A DNA stretch of 64,000 nucleotides. It comes from Dysidea avara (lineage: Eukaryota; Porifera; Demospongiae; Dictyoceratida; Dysideidae). The stretch spans positions 21,780,356-21,844,355 of the forward strand of contig NC_089273.1 in NCBI RefSeq assembly GCF_963678975.1, written 5' to 3'. The translations under genes and the position numbers were made by a program. The first letter of the stretch is position 1, and each line of letters starts with the position of its first letter. Of this stretch, positions 37,456 through 50,400 are shown in pieces. The notes beneath the pieces are model-generated. The model did not search any database and was not told where the DNA came from. It was given only the letters and a program-made list of their open reading frames with translations.

Positions 37456-38810
37456 CTAAAACAAAATAACATGATGGTGATACACATCATAACTTAAATA
37501 AGTAAGGATCCCACATGCTTTCGCTAAATAATAAGATTAAAATTGACTTTACTTAATGGTATATTTTATAGCTACAGTCAGACAGTAAGTCTCTGCACAT
37601 AATTTTACAGAACATCTAAAATGCACATGCTTTCCAATACAAACCACTGTTCTACCACTTTTATCTTTATTACTGTGTAACACACATTTCATGTCTATAC
37701 CAGATACTCCCTAACGAAGCAGTCAGTGGAAACAATAGTGCACTCAATTATATTGTACATAGCTTCTTTGATCGATATTCTCTAATAGAACAGTCACTTT
37801 GTAGTGAAATACTCTAATAGAACATTCATTAATTAAAATGTTCCAGGATAATTGTAAGAACATTAAAGTTGTTAACCTAGGAGCATAATGCAAGCATAAT
37901 GGGAACACTGAGGAGCATAATAGGTGAAATTTTTTGAAACATTTTGGACAAAAAGTTTGAACATATTTGACTCAGGCCTAAATGCTGGTCTACTGGTCCC
38001 AATCCTAAGTGGTGTTGAGATAATACGCTTGGCATATTATTATGTTAAATCAAATACATCATATTTGGACAAGTGGTCATGATAATTTATAAGATGGAGT
38101 CTGTATCAGTCCATTTTGAGTTTTGCTGTGTACATAACTTGAGTATTTTCATCTAGAATGTGACATGTCTGCGATTATTAAAAATCGCAAGAATGTTGCA
38201 TGTATATTATTATACATAATTTTATATGCACATACTTTATAATAATGTACGTGAGCAAGCAGTTGGAGCTTTGCCATTGGCATGCTAATAATTTTCATCC
38301 ATTGCCTGTAGCAATCTGATGATTTACAATATTTATAGGGATGAATGTCTAAGAAACCTTGCCATATCATTATATGTGGGAAAACTCTCTCACTTTATTC
38401 CATAGTAATCTAACTACTGTACCAATATAGCTGTAATTTTGAACAACTTTTTTTCACAGCGGTGTCTGGAACACCTAGGTGGTAATGGGGACACCAACAG
38501 TGTCACTGAAAAAAAAACACACACACACACATAGAAGCCACCTCAGCCACTGTCCATGTCTCTAGTAGCCTCATACTGTGTTTCAGCTAACCAGTGGCGA
38601 TAGAATGTTCCCAGTGGCTGGCACAAATCTCCAGAAATCCGTTTGTGAAAAACAGCCTGGGTGAATCAGTTGCATTACCGTGATGGTGTATTGGTATGCT
38701 TATCTATTCATGGTGAAAAGTGAACTTTACTGGTGTGCATGTATACGTAGGTCTACGATTTTCTAAATTTGGTCACATAAATTATTAGAAAGATCACATT
38801 TAATGTTTGC
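37456..38810. other. Spacer upstream of the NLR pseudogene
   Basis: AT-rich, with two CTAATAGAACA motifs (near 37785 and 37815) in the minus orientation and a short CA run near 38517. No gene. Confidence 0.55.
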
Positions 38811-39057
38811 GGTTTTCCCATACATTATCTGTGATGAGAGGGCAATTCAACAGTTTCCCCTTTGATAATTCTGGGCAATCAGTAATCACATAGATAATGT
38901 ATGGGGAAACCACAACTTTTATATACTATATGCAACAGTACTCTATGATTTTAAAACTTGGAAAAGCTAATTTTGACATTCACATGCATCCCATACATTA
39001 TCTATGTGATTGACCAGAAGGGATAATTGTTGGCTCCTCACATAGATAATGTATGAG
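38811..39057. repeat. Two tandem hairpins with CCCATACATTATCT arms
   Basis: Arms 38811-38835 and 38885-38912 pair (CCCATACATTATCTGTGAT with ATCACATAGATAATGTATGG), as do 38990-39009 and 39038-39057. The sequence after each hairpin is also similar (CTCTATGATTTTAAAACTTG, and a diverged copy after the second). A hairpin unit of about 170 bp has therefore been duplicated. Confidence 0.75.
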
Positions 39058-39139
39058 AAACTACAAACTTTAACTCAGTATTATATCTCATGACCTATGA
39101 ATGCTATCCTTTAAAATTTGGAAACTATATTATTCCCAG

Positions 39140-39411
39140 TGATTATCCCCCCCTTCCTGGGAATCAGTAGGGGAAGGTGACTTTACAAAATCCAAATTCC
39201 TGACCCATGTGTGGGGACACGATGAGCGTCAAATCCCTTCCTGTTATTCTTGCAGGAGGTGCATAGCCCGTAAAGTTGAGCAAGCACTAAGTGGAAGACA
39301 AAAATCCTGACTATAAAGTGGGGTGATTTTTAAGATCAAATTGGATCTCCCATATATGCTTGAGAGGATATTCCCCTGGAGGGGTAGTGGGGCGTAATAT
39401 TGATAAGTACA
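39140..39411. mobile_element. Decayed relative of MITE families B and C
   Basis: The right end GGGGCGTAATATTGATAAGTACA followed by TTA resembles the family B end (GGGGCATGAAATTGACAAGTGCA, then TTA). The interior has similar GGGG/CCCC palindromes. The left end is not clear. Confidence 0.4.
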
Positions 39412-39414
39412 TTA

Positions 39415-42400
39415 GCCATTCACCTGTAAAAATATTTTAAATATTCAAGTTGCTTGGGGCAACTTTGAATTCTGTTGTCATAGATTCATTCATTGCAAGG
39501 TCTGAGGTTCACTTCTGAGGTTATCCTGCTAGCTGCATCATTGGTCATAGAAACTGATTACTGGTATACAAAATTATACTGGTACATGATACAATACCCA
39601 AACCATCAGTTACTATATGGACTTTCCCTACATACTTCTGTAAGTACATCATGTATTTGTCACATTATAGTACAATAATGTAACACTGCATATAATGAAG
39701 TTGAAGACATTACAGATTGTTAAAGTTCACCATTGGAGTGTGCATGCTTGATCATGCAACATAACTGCTCGTGCTGTAGACATAGTTGAGGTTAGATAGC
39801 ACGTGTTTGAGTGAATCATGCACAAACACAGCTCATGCTGATGCCATAGAATGTAAGATGATGAATGATGTATGCCATTGCCTTGTTTGTAGTACACGTG
39901 CGTTGGTCTCTGTCTAAAGTTGTTCCATGTTGCAGTGTTGTTTGATGTCTGAGACAGGTTGACAATAATAGATAAGTTCAGTAATTGTTTGGTGATGACA
40001 ACATTAAATCATTTGTAGAATAATGCAAACATTATGGTCTTTCTTATACATTTTGTGCTTTGCCAGTTCACATTCTAGGACATAGAACAAATTGATAACC
40101 AAAAAGTTGATGTACAATCGATGTGTGCCGTATATATATAGTCTTGTTGATAGGCTACAGGTGTATGTATGTATATTGTCATTCATGAATCACATCATGT
40201 CTCAACAATGAAGCTATAGTACCACTAGAGAAGGAACTAACCATACAGTATAATTACCAAGGTATATTGGATGGCTTGAATTATATGAGGAGCACCAAGA
40301 AGCTATGAAGGTGGCTGCAAGTTAACTTTCTACTCATGTAGATCTGTTAACCAACATACCTTTGCTATTTGATATCTGACAAGTTAACCTTTGTTCATTT
40401 TGTAAGAATAGTAAGGAAATTATTCCCTAATTCCTATATCATACATATAGTATTCACAAATAGGAAATGTATTGCTAAACCCCATCCAAATCACATACAC
40501 GATATGGCCACACCATTTCTCCCAAATTTTACATGTAGAAAGGAAAACATTAAAACGTATCTGTCACTCTTCACATATAAATTTTCTGTGCCTGCATGTC
40601 TCATACATTGATGTGATGTCATGCAGTAGTTAGAGACAGATAGTTTAGTTTACTACATGATGGTGATTGTTTGGGGATAACAGTGTAAATCATTTGTAAA
40701 ATAACGGGCTTCTCTTTGCTATTGTACTTTGGTAAATCACATTCCAGGAAATTGGACTAACCAAAATTTGATATTCATAGTGCAGTGTAGACTCTGATGG
40801 TGGTCATGAAAATTAAATGGTATGTATGTGTAACATTCATCAATTACATCATGCATTTCCAAAGGAAGTTACTAATAGAGAAATATGTAACTAAGTAAAT
40901 TGTAAGCATAACTTACCATAGTTAAATGGCTTCAAGTAAGAAACAATTATGAAGTCATGGAGGAGATCGTGAGTTAACTTTTCTGTTGTTGTTTACTACC
41001 GTATAGTTGACTGTAATATTATAATTATGTCTAATAATTGCACAGTGAACCTTGGATTTGCCAAGAAAACTTTAGCCATGATGCATAAATGTATTAGTCC
41101 TTCTAGAACTGCTAGTAATACAATTTGTCACTAGTTCATTTAGTCTCAGGCCTTTCCAATTGTGTGTACTTGGCAACCCATAACTTGAATTATGAATATG
41201 GTACCACCCTAAAATTTGAACACATTCGACTCCTAACATAGCACTATTTTGTAGTGTAATAGGTGACAGGATAAAAACTCAAGGAGTTATGAGTACTATG
41301 AGTCAAACTTAGGAATTTGGAAACCCCTTTTCGCAGATCCAGTTATGCAAATAACTTTTTCACTGATAGGAACAATTAGAATCTGCTAATATACAATAAC
41401 TAGATATTTGTTGTGCGTATTTTAGTGCACAATTATGATCTACTAATAACATATTCTCTGAATCATGCCAGTAACAACCCTGGCCTGTACATTTAGATGC
41501 TAACATAATAACATAATGGTACCGACTCTTTTGGTCACTGCTTATGGGAAGGTCTACAACCCAGCTGCTCTAAACATGTTTGTGTCCTGTTAAAATTTTT
41601 TTAAATCTTACATGATCATGAAATTGATGCCTTTGCTACTGTGGGTGTACAACTACTTGGCTGTATTATAAAAGATTTATATATTCAAGATAAAATCTTG
41701 TTGATGGTTCAGTGGGCATTTTGAACTTTTGGAGCGTCATGCCCTGAGGCAAGATTTTACATCAGCCAGACTCAGCAATGTTGATAAATACAAGTGTAGG
41801 TGAAAGTGACAATTTGTATCATGTGATTATAGGATTGTCATACATGCATGCATATCATATTCACCATAATAAATGTAGTAATTTACTACTGTGTGGTCAT
41901 GTGTCTGTACCTATTGTTAAATGTACTAATCATTTAGATTCCTAATTTACGTACATGAGGCTATAAAACACATCTAATATACAGTGTAGCCTAAAAGTTT
42001 GGTTAGATAATTCAAGAGGGTGATTATTGGTCTAATCTAGAAAGGATACAGAAAATATATACACCTGTGTTTTATTAGCACCAGAAAATTTTAACTATAA
42101 ATTGTCATACAATAGCATGCACTACCAAGTTATTTATTTCCGCTGAATGTTTATTTGGCTGTATAGCCACCATACACAGTGATAATATTTGATTTAATTT
42201 GCCTCATTTGTTGCGTCATAATGAAACTGGACTTTCCAACATATCATGATAAGTACATTATGTGTTTATCACATTATAGATAATTAATATAACAATGTTT
42301 GTAATAATTTATGCAGTAAATACCAGCATTCTTTGTGTTGTGGTGTTCATGACTCTGCACATATTATGGTGAAGGTTACAAGTTTTAAAAATATAACTGC

Positions 42401-42600
42401 TTTCAATCACATGTTTGGTTTTCTGCATTGTGACCTCACAGGCAACAAGGTATTTATGAAGAATTAAGAACATTTCAGCTATTATAATCTTATGAAAATC
42501 GCAGATACTGCTCTCGTGTAGCATGGAACATAAGCACTTGCTATGGTAAAATACTGCTTCCTAAAGCTCATTGGAAATCGTATAAATTATGTGAATGAAT
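39415..42600. other. Spacer without visible genes
   Basis: AT-rich. A partial relative of the family D right end lies near 41315-41340 (GGAAACCCCTTTTCGCAGAT). Short open frames show no domain. Confidence 0.55.
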
Positions 42601-42824
42601 TTGACAAAACTAGGCTTCCACACACATCCACTTTTATGACTTTAAAGTACCATGATACGTAACTGAATGTAGGAGTATGCCATTAGTTTCAAATTTTGAC
42701 CTGTTATTTCACAATGCTATGGAAGAATTGTGGCAAAATTGTAGGTTACTAGCTTACTGAGTAGTCAAGTTACAGTTGGTTAAATTCAGAGAATAGGATG
42801 TGTGTGGAAGCCTTGTTTTGTCAA
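42601..42824. mobile_element. MITE family D, copy 2
   Basis: The ends TTGACAAAACTAGGCTTCCA and, read inward from the right, TTGACAAAACAAGGCTTCCA are nearly identical, both followed by CACACATCC. The interior aligns loosely with copy 1 (AGGAGTATGC, CCTGTTATT). Confidence 0.85.
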
Positions 42825-45800
42825 ATTTGGTCAAATATGGTTAATTAGCACTCACACAGTTTCACATTAATTATCTGTCCCCTCAAATACAATAGCTAGT
42901 ATTTGTCTATGGCTTAAGAATCTAGGAATTTTATGTTGATGTGAAGTTATGCAGTGGAATTAAAGTTTGAGACAGCACAGTGATGCCAGATTAATTACTA
43001 ACTGACTACCAATAAATTAATTTTTTGTCAATGATCATAAAAAAAATTTAACTCCATGGGCTTCTCTGCATGTATCTAACTTAGCTATTCACATATTACA
43101 ACAAATTGGATATAACTATAGTTAAGCTGCATAACATTATATGGTCTAGACGATAACACAACAGAGATCACTGTATGTCAGAATGCAATGATCTCATCAT
43201 GTCCTTCAAAAACTTGTGACCAGAGAAGTATACTAAAGCCACATTACGAATATAGCTACACAGTATGTACAACACCACACAAAACAGTTTTGATAGACTG
43301 CAGAGTATGTATATTATGTAGGAAGAACAATCCAACCATTAGTTTACTGCTAATATACTCTAGGGTGGTACCTTATCGCTGTTTCTAAGCTATTGGCCAC
43401 AACATATCAGCAATTGACCGCATAATTATGTACATTGATCTGGCTTGAAATAGATAACTGCTACTAAACTTGGGAATACCTGCAGTATAAAGTCCAAAAG
43501 AAAAGTATCACAATATAGTAATTATATATGCTATTTATTGGCACTGTGTACAATCCATTAAGAAAATAATTGTGGTGTAATGAGGCAAGGCTAGTACTGT
43601 TGCAATATATACAGATGTGAATATTGTACACTAAAACACTTTTGCTGTTCGCGATCAACATTAGTAACCAAATCTTGTTCCCTTGACAGTTGATCTTAGT
43701 TTCACATGTGATTATGAAACTTAACACTAATAAGTAGACAGCATTTTGTAATGTGCACACTACACAGTTACACATCCATTTATTGGAGTTACAATATCAT
43801 GCATTGGTAACTACATCAACATAGTTAAGGGACTGTGAATAAATAGTGAGGTCTTTAGTAGCAACGTGTTTTACATTATAATAGGTACAGTAGTTAGTTA
43901 CAGTGTTTGTGTATTGTGTTAAAAACTGCTTTGTCCACTCCTTTGTATAGATATATTACTTGTACTTCAGTCTGTGTTGTGGTAATTGGTACCAATTGAA
44001 CCTGGACTGTTTTCTCACTTTTTTAAAAATAACACTACCTCATGGACTTTTCACATCTCTCATGTCATTGTGGTCATCAGTGCTTATGGATTTGTCGCTA
44101 AGTTTGAATTCACATTGAATTGCTCAAATGGTATATATGTCAGTTTGACAAAACTTTCACATTTTAGTGGACCACAGTAAAGTAAATTATACTCAAATTT
44201 AAATCCAGTACATAAGTTGTAGCATTGAAATCATTCCCATTACACTAATGGTGTGGCTGTTATAATACTACCAGTATGTTGCTTAGCTATCTATAGTATT
44301 ACATTTCTGTATTGCAAGCAACTGTTTAAGTTCAATAATGTATAAATTAGTAAAACACAGGGCCCTATGTAATTTATTAGCCCTCAGGCCCCTAAGTCAT
44401 CAGATTACAACATTCCATCCATAGAACTTGTGTTTTGAAGTCTATCTAGATTATACAGACACATAAAATTATTATACAAAACTTTCACCAGAAAAATGTC
44501 ATAACTAAAATATATTATTTATTGTAAAATACATAATATGCTAACTTTTGCTGCAGACAGTCTTGTGTGCTAGTTTGTCATTGTGGTTGACTGGAATCAG
44601 ATGTGGTTACCCATATCTGTGGAATAATTTTCTGAAATTAGCTAATAAGACATGACCACATTAGGCAGGTCACATAAAAATGACATATTTGGTAATATAA
44701 ATGAACTAGTAACTAAATTGTCTGACATGTATTATACAGGTTTCACTATCTACCTCAAAAATACATAAAATGGCTTCTAAAATCCCCAGCATGATTAGTA
44801 GTTACTATAAGGCATAATACTCATTCATCAAATTTAACCCTGCAGAGTGAATGGTACCTTTAGTTTGATAGGTACAGTATAAATGCTAATGTGTACTGAA
44901 TCTCTAAACTTTAACAAGAACAAGACATGGTAACTTATTAACAGTATACAGCTGTAGACTCTTTCAAGATTGATTATATTGATGTATTTATTATTATTAT
45001 TATTATTTAGATGTCTATTTTTGTAACCAATTACAACTGTAGTAAGGTGTTCTTTTCTATATCATTTAGTACATAGACTTGTGAAATTGCAAATTGTCAC
45101 TCTAGAAACCCTTCAATGTTGTGTATGTGGTGGTACCATCAACATCATGGTCTTCATGGATCAGTCCAATCATTGATTTGGTAGACTAACATGTAACTGC
45201 TTCACTTAGTTTCCTAAACATCATGTCAACTAACTAATTAAAAACAATTCAATAATCATTTTGACTGCTGTTCAGAGTCAGTGTAGCAGCTACTATAGTT
45301 GCAGGCATTACTGTACCCCATAAGATGCAACATTACTTGACTCATATCTGTCATTGTATCTGATGATGGTGTGTATATAGACAAAATTAATTTCATGAAT
45401 TTTCTTTAGCTATACTGAACTCAGTCATCACTGACTGAACTCATAACTAGGGATCCGCTGATTATGTTGACATAATTGTGAGCATAATAGGTGCTTGAGG
45501 CGGAATACTTGTGCAATACTATAAATTCTTACTTCTCACAAATACCTATATGGGCAAATCACTACTCAAAACAATTATTATCCACAGAAATATTCATATA
45601 TCTCATGAACAGCAACAATGTAATTATGAGCACTCTGGCATGTATGTCATTGTTAGATATGGATAGACACAGAGGTGACAATGATATGAGGTACTAATAG
45701 TGACTGTTCACTGGTACAAGATCATTAAAGATGCCCACACTGTCTGCATAGCTCAACACATCATCTACTGATGTGGGCATTTCTAACAAGTTGTACTGTA

Positions 45801-46691
45801 CTTTCTTAATTACTTTCACTATTTGGCATACATGTTCACTGTGTGAAATTGATAGCACTATAGTTATTTTTTGTTGCAATGAAAGTTTCAATCTGATAAG
45901 TACTTTCAATATGAAGTCATGGTCTATTGATTGGAAGGGAATAAGACTGGTATTTGCAAAACCCGAATTTGATAAATCAAGCTACCATCACACACATACA
46001 ATTTTTTGACTTTAACTAACCATAGCTATTGGCCTATAAGTATATTAATGTTCACTACTAACAAAACTTAAGACCTGAAGACATAATTGTACTTCAAATT
46101 TATCAAAGTGGGTGAGGTAAGCACATGTTTCCCCAGGGTGGTGCATCAATAGTGGGAAAACAATAAGAACAACAAAGAAAACAATCTGATGGAAACTTCA
46201 TCTAAAATGCGGCATACAGGCATGTGCTTCTCATTATAACTGTATTGCATTCTACCTACTATTTTGTCACATATATGTGAGTGTACATGTACACGTGTTT
46301 GCTTACAGCTGTATTACAGATTAGTGTAAATCAACCCGGTGAAAAATTCTTGACATATGATGTATACATATCAATAATCATTGTATAGTCGTAAGTATTA
46401 GTGACTTGTGATTTTGTGGATGTGCTTCTTTCAATGGCAGCTGATTGAACTCTTGGCGGTACACAACTACTTGTAAGCTGCTTTATTATGCACCACGGCC
46501 AGCTGCATGGACTGCAGGATCCAGAGGTCTATATAGGAGCTTCTAAATGTTTGTGCCAAATTGTACAGTAGCTACTGCTCATAGTTACATTAGGCTATTG
46601 CATAGACTGGCACTGGCAGATTCAAATTGAAATTCATTTCTTGTTTCATACTGAATTTGAAATTAGTTATATATATATGGTGCAAATATGA
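42825..46691. other. Spacer without visible genes
   Basis: AT-rich, with an ATT run near 44988-45010. Frames of 60-100 codons on both strands (for example 43464-43775 and 45491-46009) overlap each other and lack domain motifs. Confidence 0.55.
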
Positions 46692-46960
46692 CCAAATTTG
46701 CAAAAGGGGGTTTTCCACACACATCCATGCCAATTCTATGAACTTGGAAGACAATAACTCATTACTCAAACACACACATATTATATATAATATAATTAGT
46801 AACCTGGAAAATTTTTCACCTACTAGGCTATATATGTTGGTGCTCACTACTGCCCAAATTTCAGTTCAATAACCTTTTCCAAGTAATCTGAAGTTATGAG
46901 TCATCAAGTTGGTAAATTGCAATTGGATGTGTGTGGAAGACCCCTTTTCACAAATCTGGG
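46692..46960. mobile_element. MITE family D relative, copy 3
   Basis: The ends CCAAATTTGCAAAAGGGGG and, read inward from the right, CCCAGATTTGTGAAAAGGGG converge on CTTCCACACACATCCA or TTTTCCACACACATCCA. It shares this subterminal core with the other family D copies but its outer ends differ, so it may form a subfamily. Confidence 0.75.
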
Positions 46961-47454
46961 TATCAGCACTACATCTTTGGTGTTCATGTCTTTTACTGCT
47001 GTATATACAGCCACCACAACTTAAATTACCCATGTTGTGTTACATTACTGAATAAGACACATATTTTCTGCTATCCAGAGTTCATTAATAATATTATTTA
47101 ACTCTAAAATATTATAGTACGTTAACTGTGCTTGCAATAGTACATTGTATATCACATGGTTATAAATAATCGGATAAAATTGTATATTTTGTACAATGTC
47201 ACAATATACAAGTATAAGAAGCATAGAACATATCAGTTGTAACAGTTACTTGTCATGTTTTGTACATATGGGTGACTACTAGTTAAAACACACATATGAC
47301 TGAATAATAATAGATTAATTATAATAAGGGGAAGAACCATACAAAAAAAATCAAACTGATACTTTAGTAGTGTGTGCATGTGTCATGATGTGAAATGTGA
47401 AAATAAAAGCATTAACACAAATAAAGTTGTCCATTGTAAATGTAAATGAGTGTG
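46961..47454. other. 3' flank of the CCP gene
   Basis: AT-rich; it probably holds the 3' untranslated region of the CCP gene. I saw no AATAAA on the minus strand close to the stop codon. Confidence 0.5.
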
Positions 47455-50400
47455 TTACTTGCGGACACACTTTGGTGTTGAAAAATATGCTCCCTTTTCG
47501 CATATCGCAGGGCTACTACCTTGAAGCTTATAGCCTCGTTTGCATGTGACGTAGGCAAATAAGAAATCACCTATTTCTTGGCAAGTTGCATCTCCATTGT
47601 TAACATCCAAACATGTGCATACTTCTAAAATAAACAAAACAAATATTAATCATAAACTTAGACACAATAATTTATTTTGGTGCTGTACCAATTACAAGCA
47701 CAAGTAAAAATTAGAAATTTTAAGTACGATTAGGGAAAATTGAGGGTAGGGATTAAATGTATACTAGTATATATCTTCATGTATAGGCAACCTCTCTTGT
47801 TTGTGCATACTGCATTAGAAGAAAGAATGGTGCTAGGCATATTGTTATAGTCTGAGTGTGCACCCCAACTATCAAATACTGAAATAGTGAATTGTGAAGT
47901 GGCCATTATGCTTCGTTTTTAGTTACGTACAGCCTGTTACACAGCATTCAAAAGAAGAACACCACAAGTAGAACCTCTGTAATCAATACAGTCACAGGGA
48001 AAAGATCAGATGATTCCCACTACGAATATAGCTATAGGGAAACCATCATGTGGCACTACCACAAATTGTCGCATTTTGCAAAGATATATATATATGGGAC
48101 ACAAAGGAGGACACAGGTAAGTCCATGAAGCATGCAATGTACATACCGTGGTATGTCAAAAGGAATTGAAGCAATGTCGAACAGTGAAAAAATCAGGCCC
48201 ACAGCCTTAGCCGTTATCAAGTAAGGCATCAGTTAGGCGGTCAGTCAGTATTTGTAGCAACCTATTAGAAACATTTCAGATTGTACTGAAGGCATTTTTT
48301 TAGGCTTGGTTAAAGCATTATACATAACCAAAGCACCATGAAGGTATTGTGAAGCTGGTCTTAGAGTGATATGTTGGTCAGACCTTCATAATCCCTAATA
48401 TGTAGTACTATCTCACTGTATGATATGTCATGCCATCATACAAACAAGTTGGAGAACTTACTGTCACATTTAGTTTGACTAGGGATTCTGTTCCATACAC
48501 CAAGTTCTGTACAGGTAAACTGTTTAAGTCCTTTCATTATAAATCCTTTATCGCAGGTCAAAATCATATCATACTCAATTTTCATGTCATCCATTATCAG
48601 TTCATGATCTCCATTCTCCAGATTAAAATCCATAGGGCACATTCCTATAAAATAGCAGTAAATAAATTGCATATGTGTGTATTTATGTGTGTGTAAACTG
48701 TAGAAGCAGGTTATCTAGGTAGTGTTAATGGGTACCTGTCGAAGCAATACCAACTATCTATGTCTCATATAACAGGTGATGTTCCAATGGGGCTTTGGAT
48801 ACCAACACCTTCTCATGTGAGACATGGTACAGTTTCCTACAGGCTACCACCAAGACAATTTACCTGCACTGACTTTCAGTACCTATATATAAATAGTAGG
48901 CCAAGTGAAATTTTGTGAATGCTATTCCTGTGGGAAGGCTTAAAGCCGGTGAATACAGGGAGTCAGAAACATGTAAAATATCTGTATCTTTTATAGACCT
49001 GCAATTGACCAATGCCAATACTCATCCATTGATACAATATCAGTATCGGTACAGCTCTACGTATACATATACCATAAGGAAAAGTTAGCAGTAAATTATC
49101 CTCTATTGCATCATTCAGCATATTGTAAACAACAACAACAATGGACTTTAAACACACCCGCATGCATACACACACGAATCCTTCGACTGTCGTATACATG
49201 GTCTTGCCAATGCAGTGAAATGCAACACTGGAGCAGTATAAGTACTATGAAAAATATCATTATAAAAGTACTGTTAAAATAGCACTCTAAAATCACAAGT
49301 GCCTGGGTAGCTAAATAGTGAATTCCTTGACTAGTATGAATTACATGGTATGAGTTTGAATCCCCAAATCAGTTAGGTTTTGTCTGTTTCTTAAGGATAT
49401 TTGTATCATCTTTTTAGTGGTCTATTTTTTATGCTATTGCACTGACTAGTTTGGATTAGTAAACACTTTTGTGATTGGTCATATAGGTAGCTAAAAATAA
49501 AAGGATTACAATATTGGAAAGCATATGAGAAATCTAATTTAGCCACAGTGTTCATACTATACTGGTATATACTATTAGTATATTATCACAAAATAATGAC
49601 TAGTTGCATTTTTGAATTATTGGCTGTGTCTTCAATATTGGTTCAATAGAAAACTTGTATTGGAAATAGACAATAAATATTGGATATCCCTGTATAAATT
49701 TAGCTACTACCAGCTTATATTAACTTACTGCGACATTTTGGCATAGGTGATGACCAGGTTCCATTTGGTTGACATGTTATTACAGAAGGTCCAATCAGCA
49801 TAAAATTAGGGAGAGGTGTATATGTAACTGTAGCACCGGCTTTAGTACCACCAGAGTTGGATGTTGTTCCACATTGCAGAGATTCATATTGTGGGCAGCG
49901 TTTTTCTAATTAGACAAAAACAGAGAAAAATGCACTAATTGCAACCATTGTGCACACGGTATTCATATTAACAACATTATATCGATGCATTTGATCTTTG
50001 AACTGAATGATCTATACACAGGAGACTTAAGTTACATATGTATTACCTCTATGTATGTTTGTTGTACTTTATGTTGTTGTATGTATGTGTGCCTCTCTGG
50101 CAGGAATGAACAGCTTTGTCTGACTGTTTAGAGGTAATAAACAATCAATCAATCAATCATGTAGTTAGACTGCACTATAGATGTCATGAAAGTCTCTGTA
50201 CTGTGGCATATGATATGTATTTGTTATACTGCTTGCAGTCATACATGTTATAACTTACTGTTTGATACACACTTTGGTGGAAATCCTTCCCATTTGCCAT
50301 CACTACATAGCCGTTTCTGGAAACCTGACACTGCATAACCAGTAGGGCAACTGTAAACTGCTAGGGAGCCATGTACTGGTGGGTTATTATGCCGTACAGA

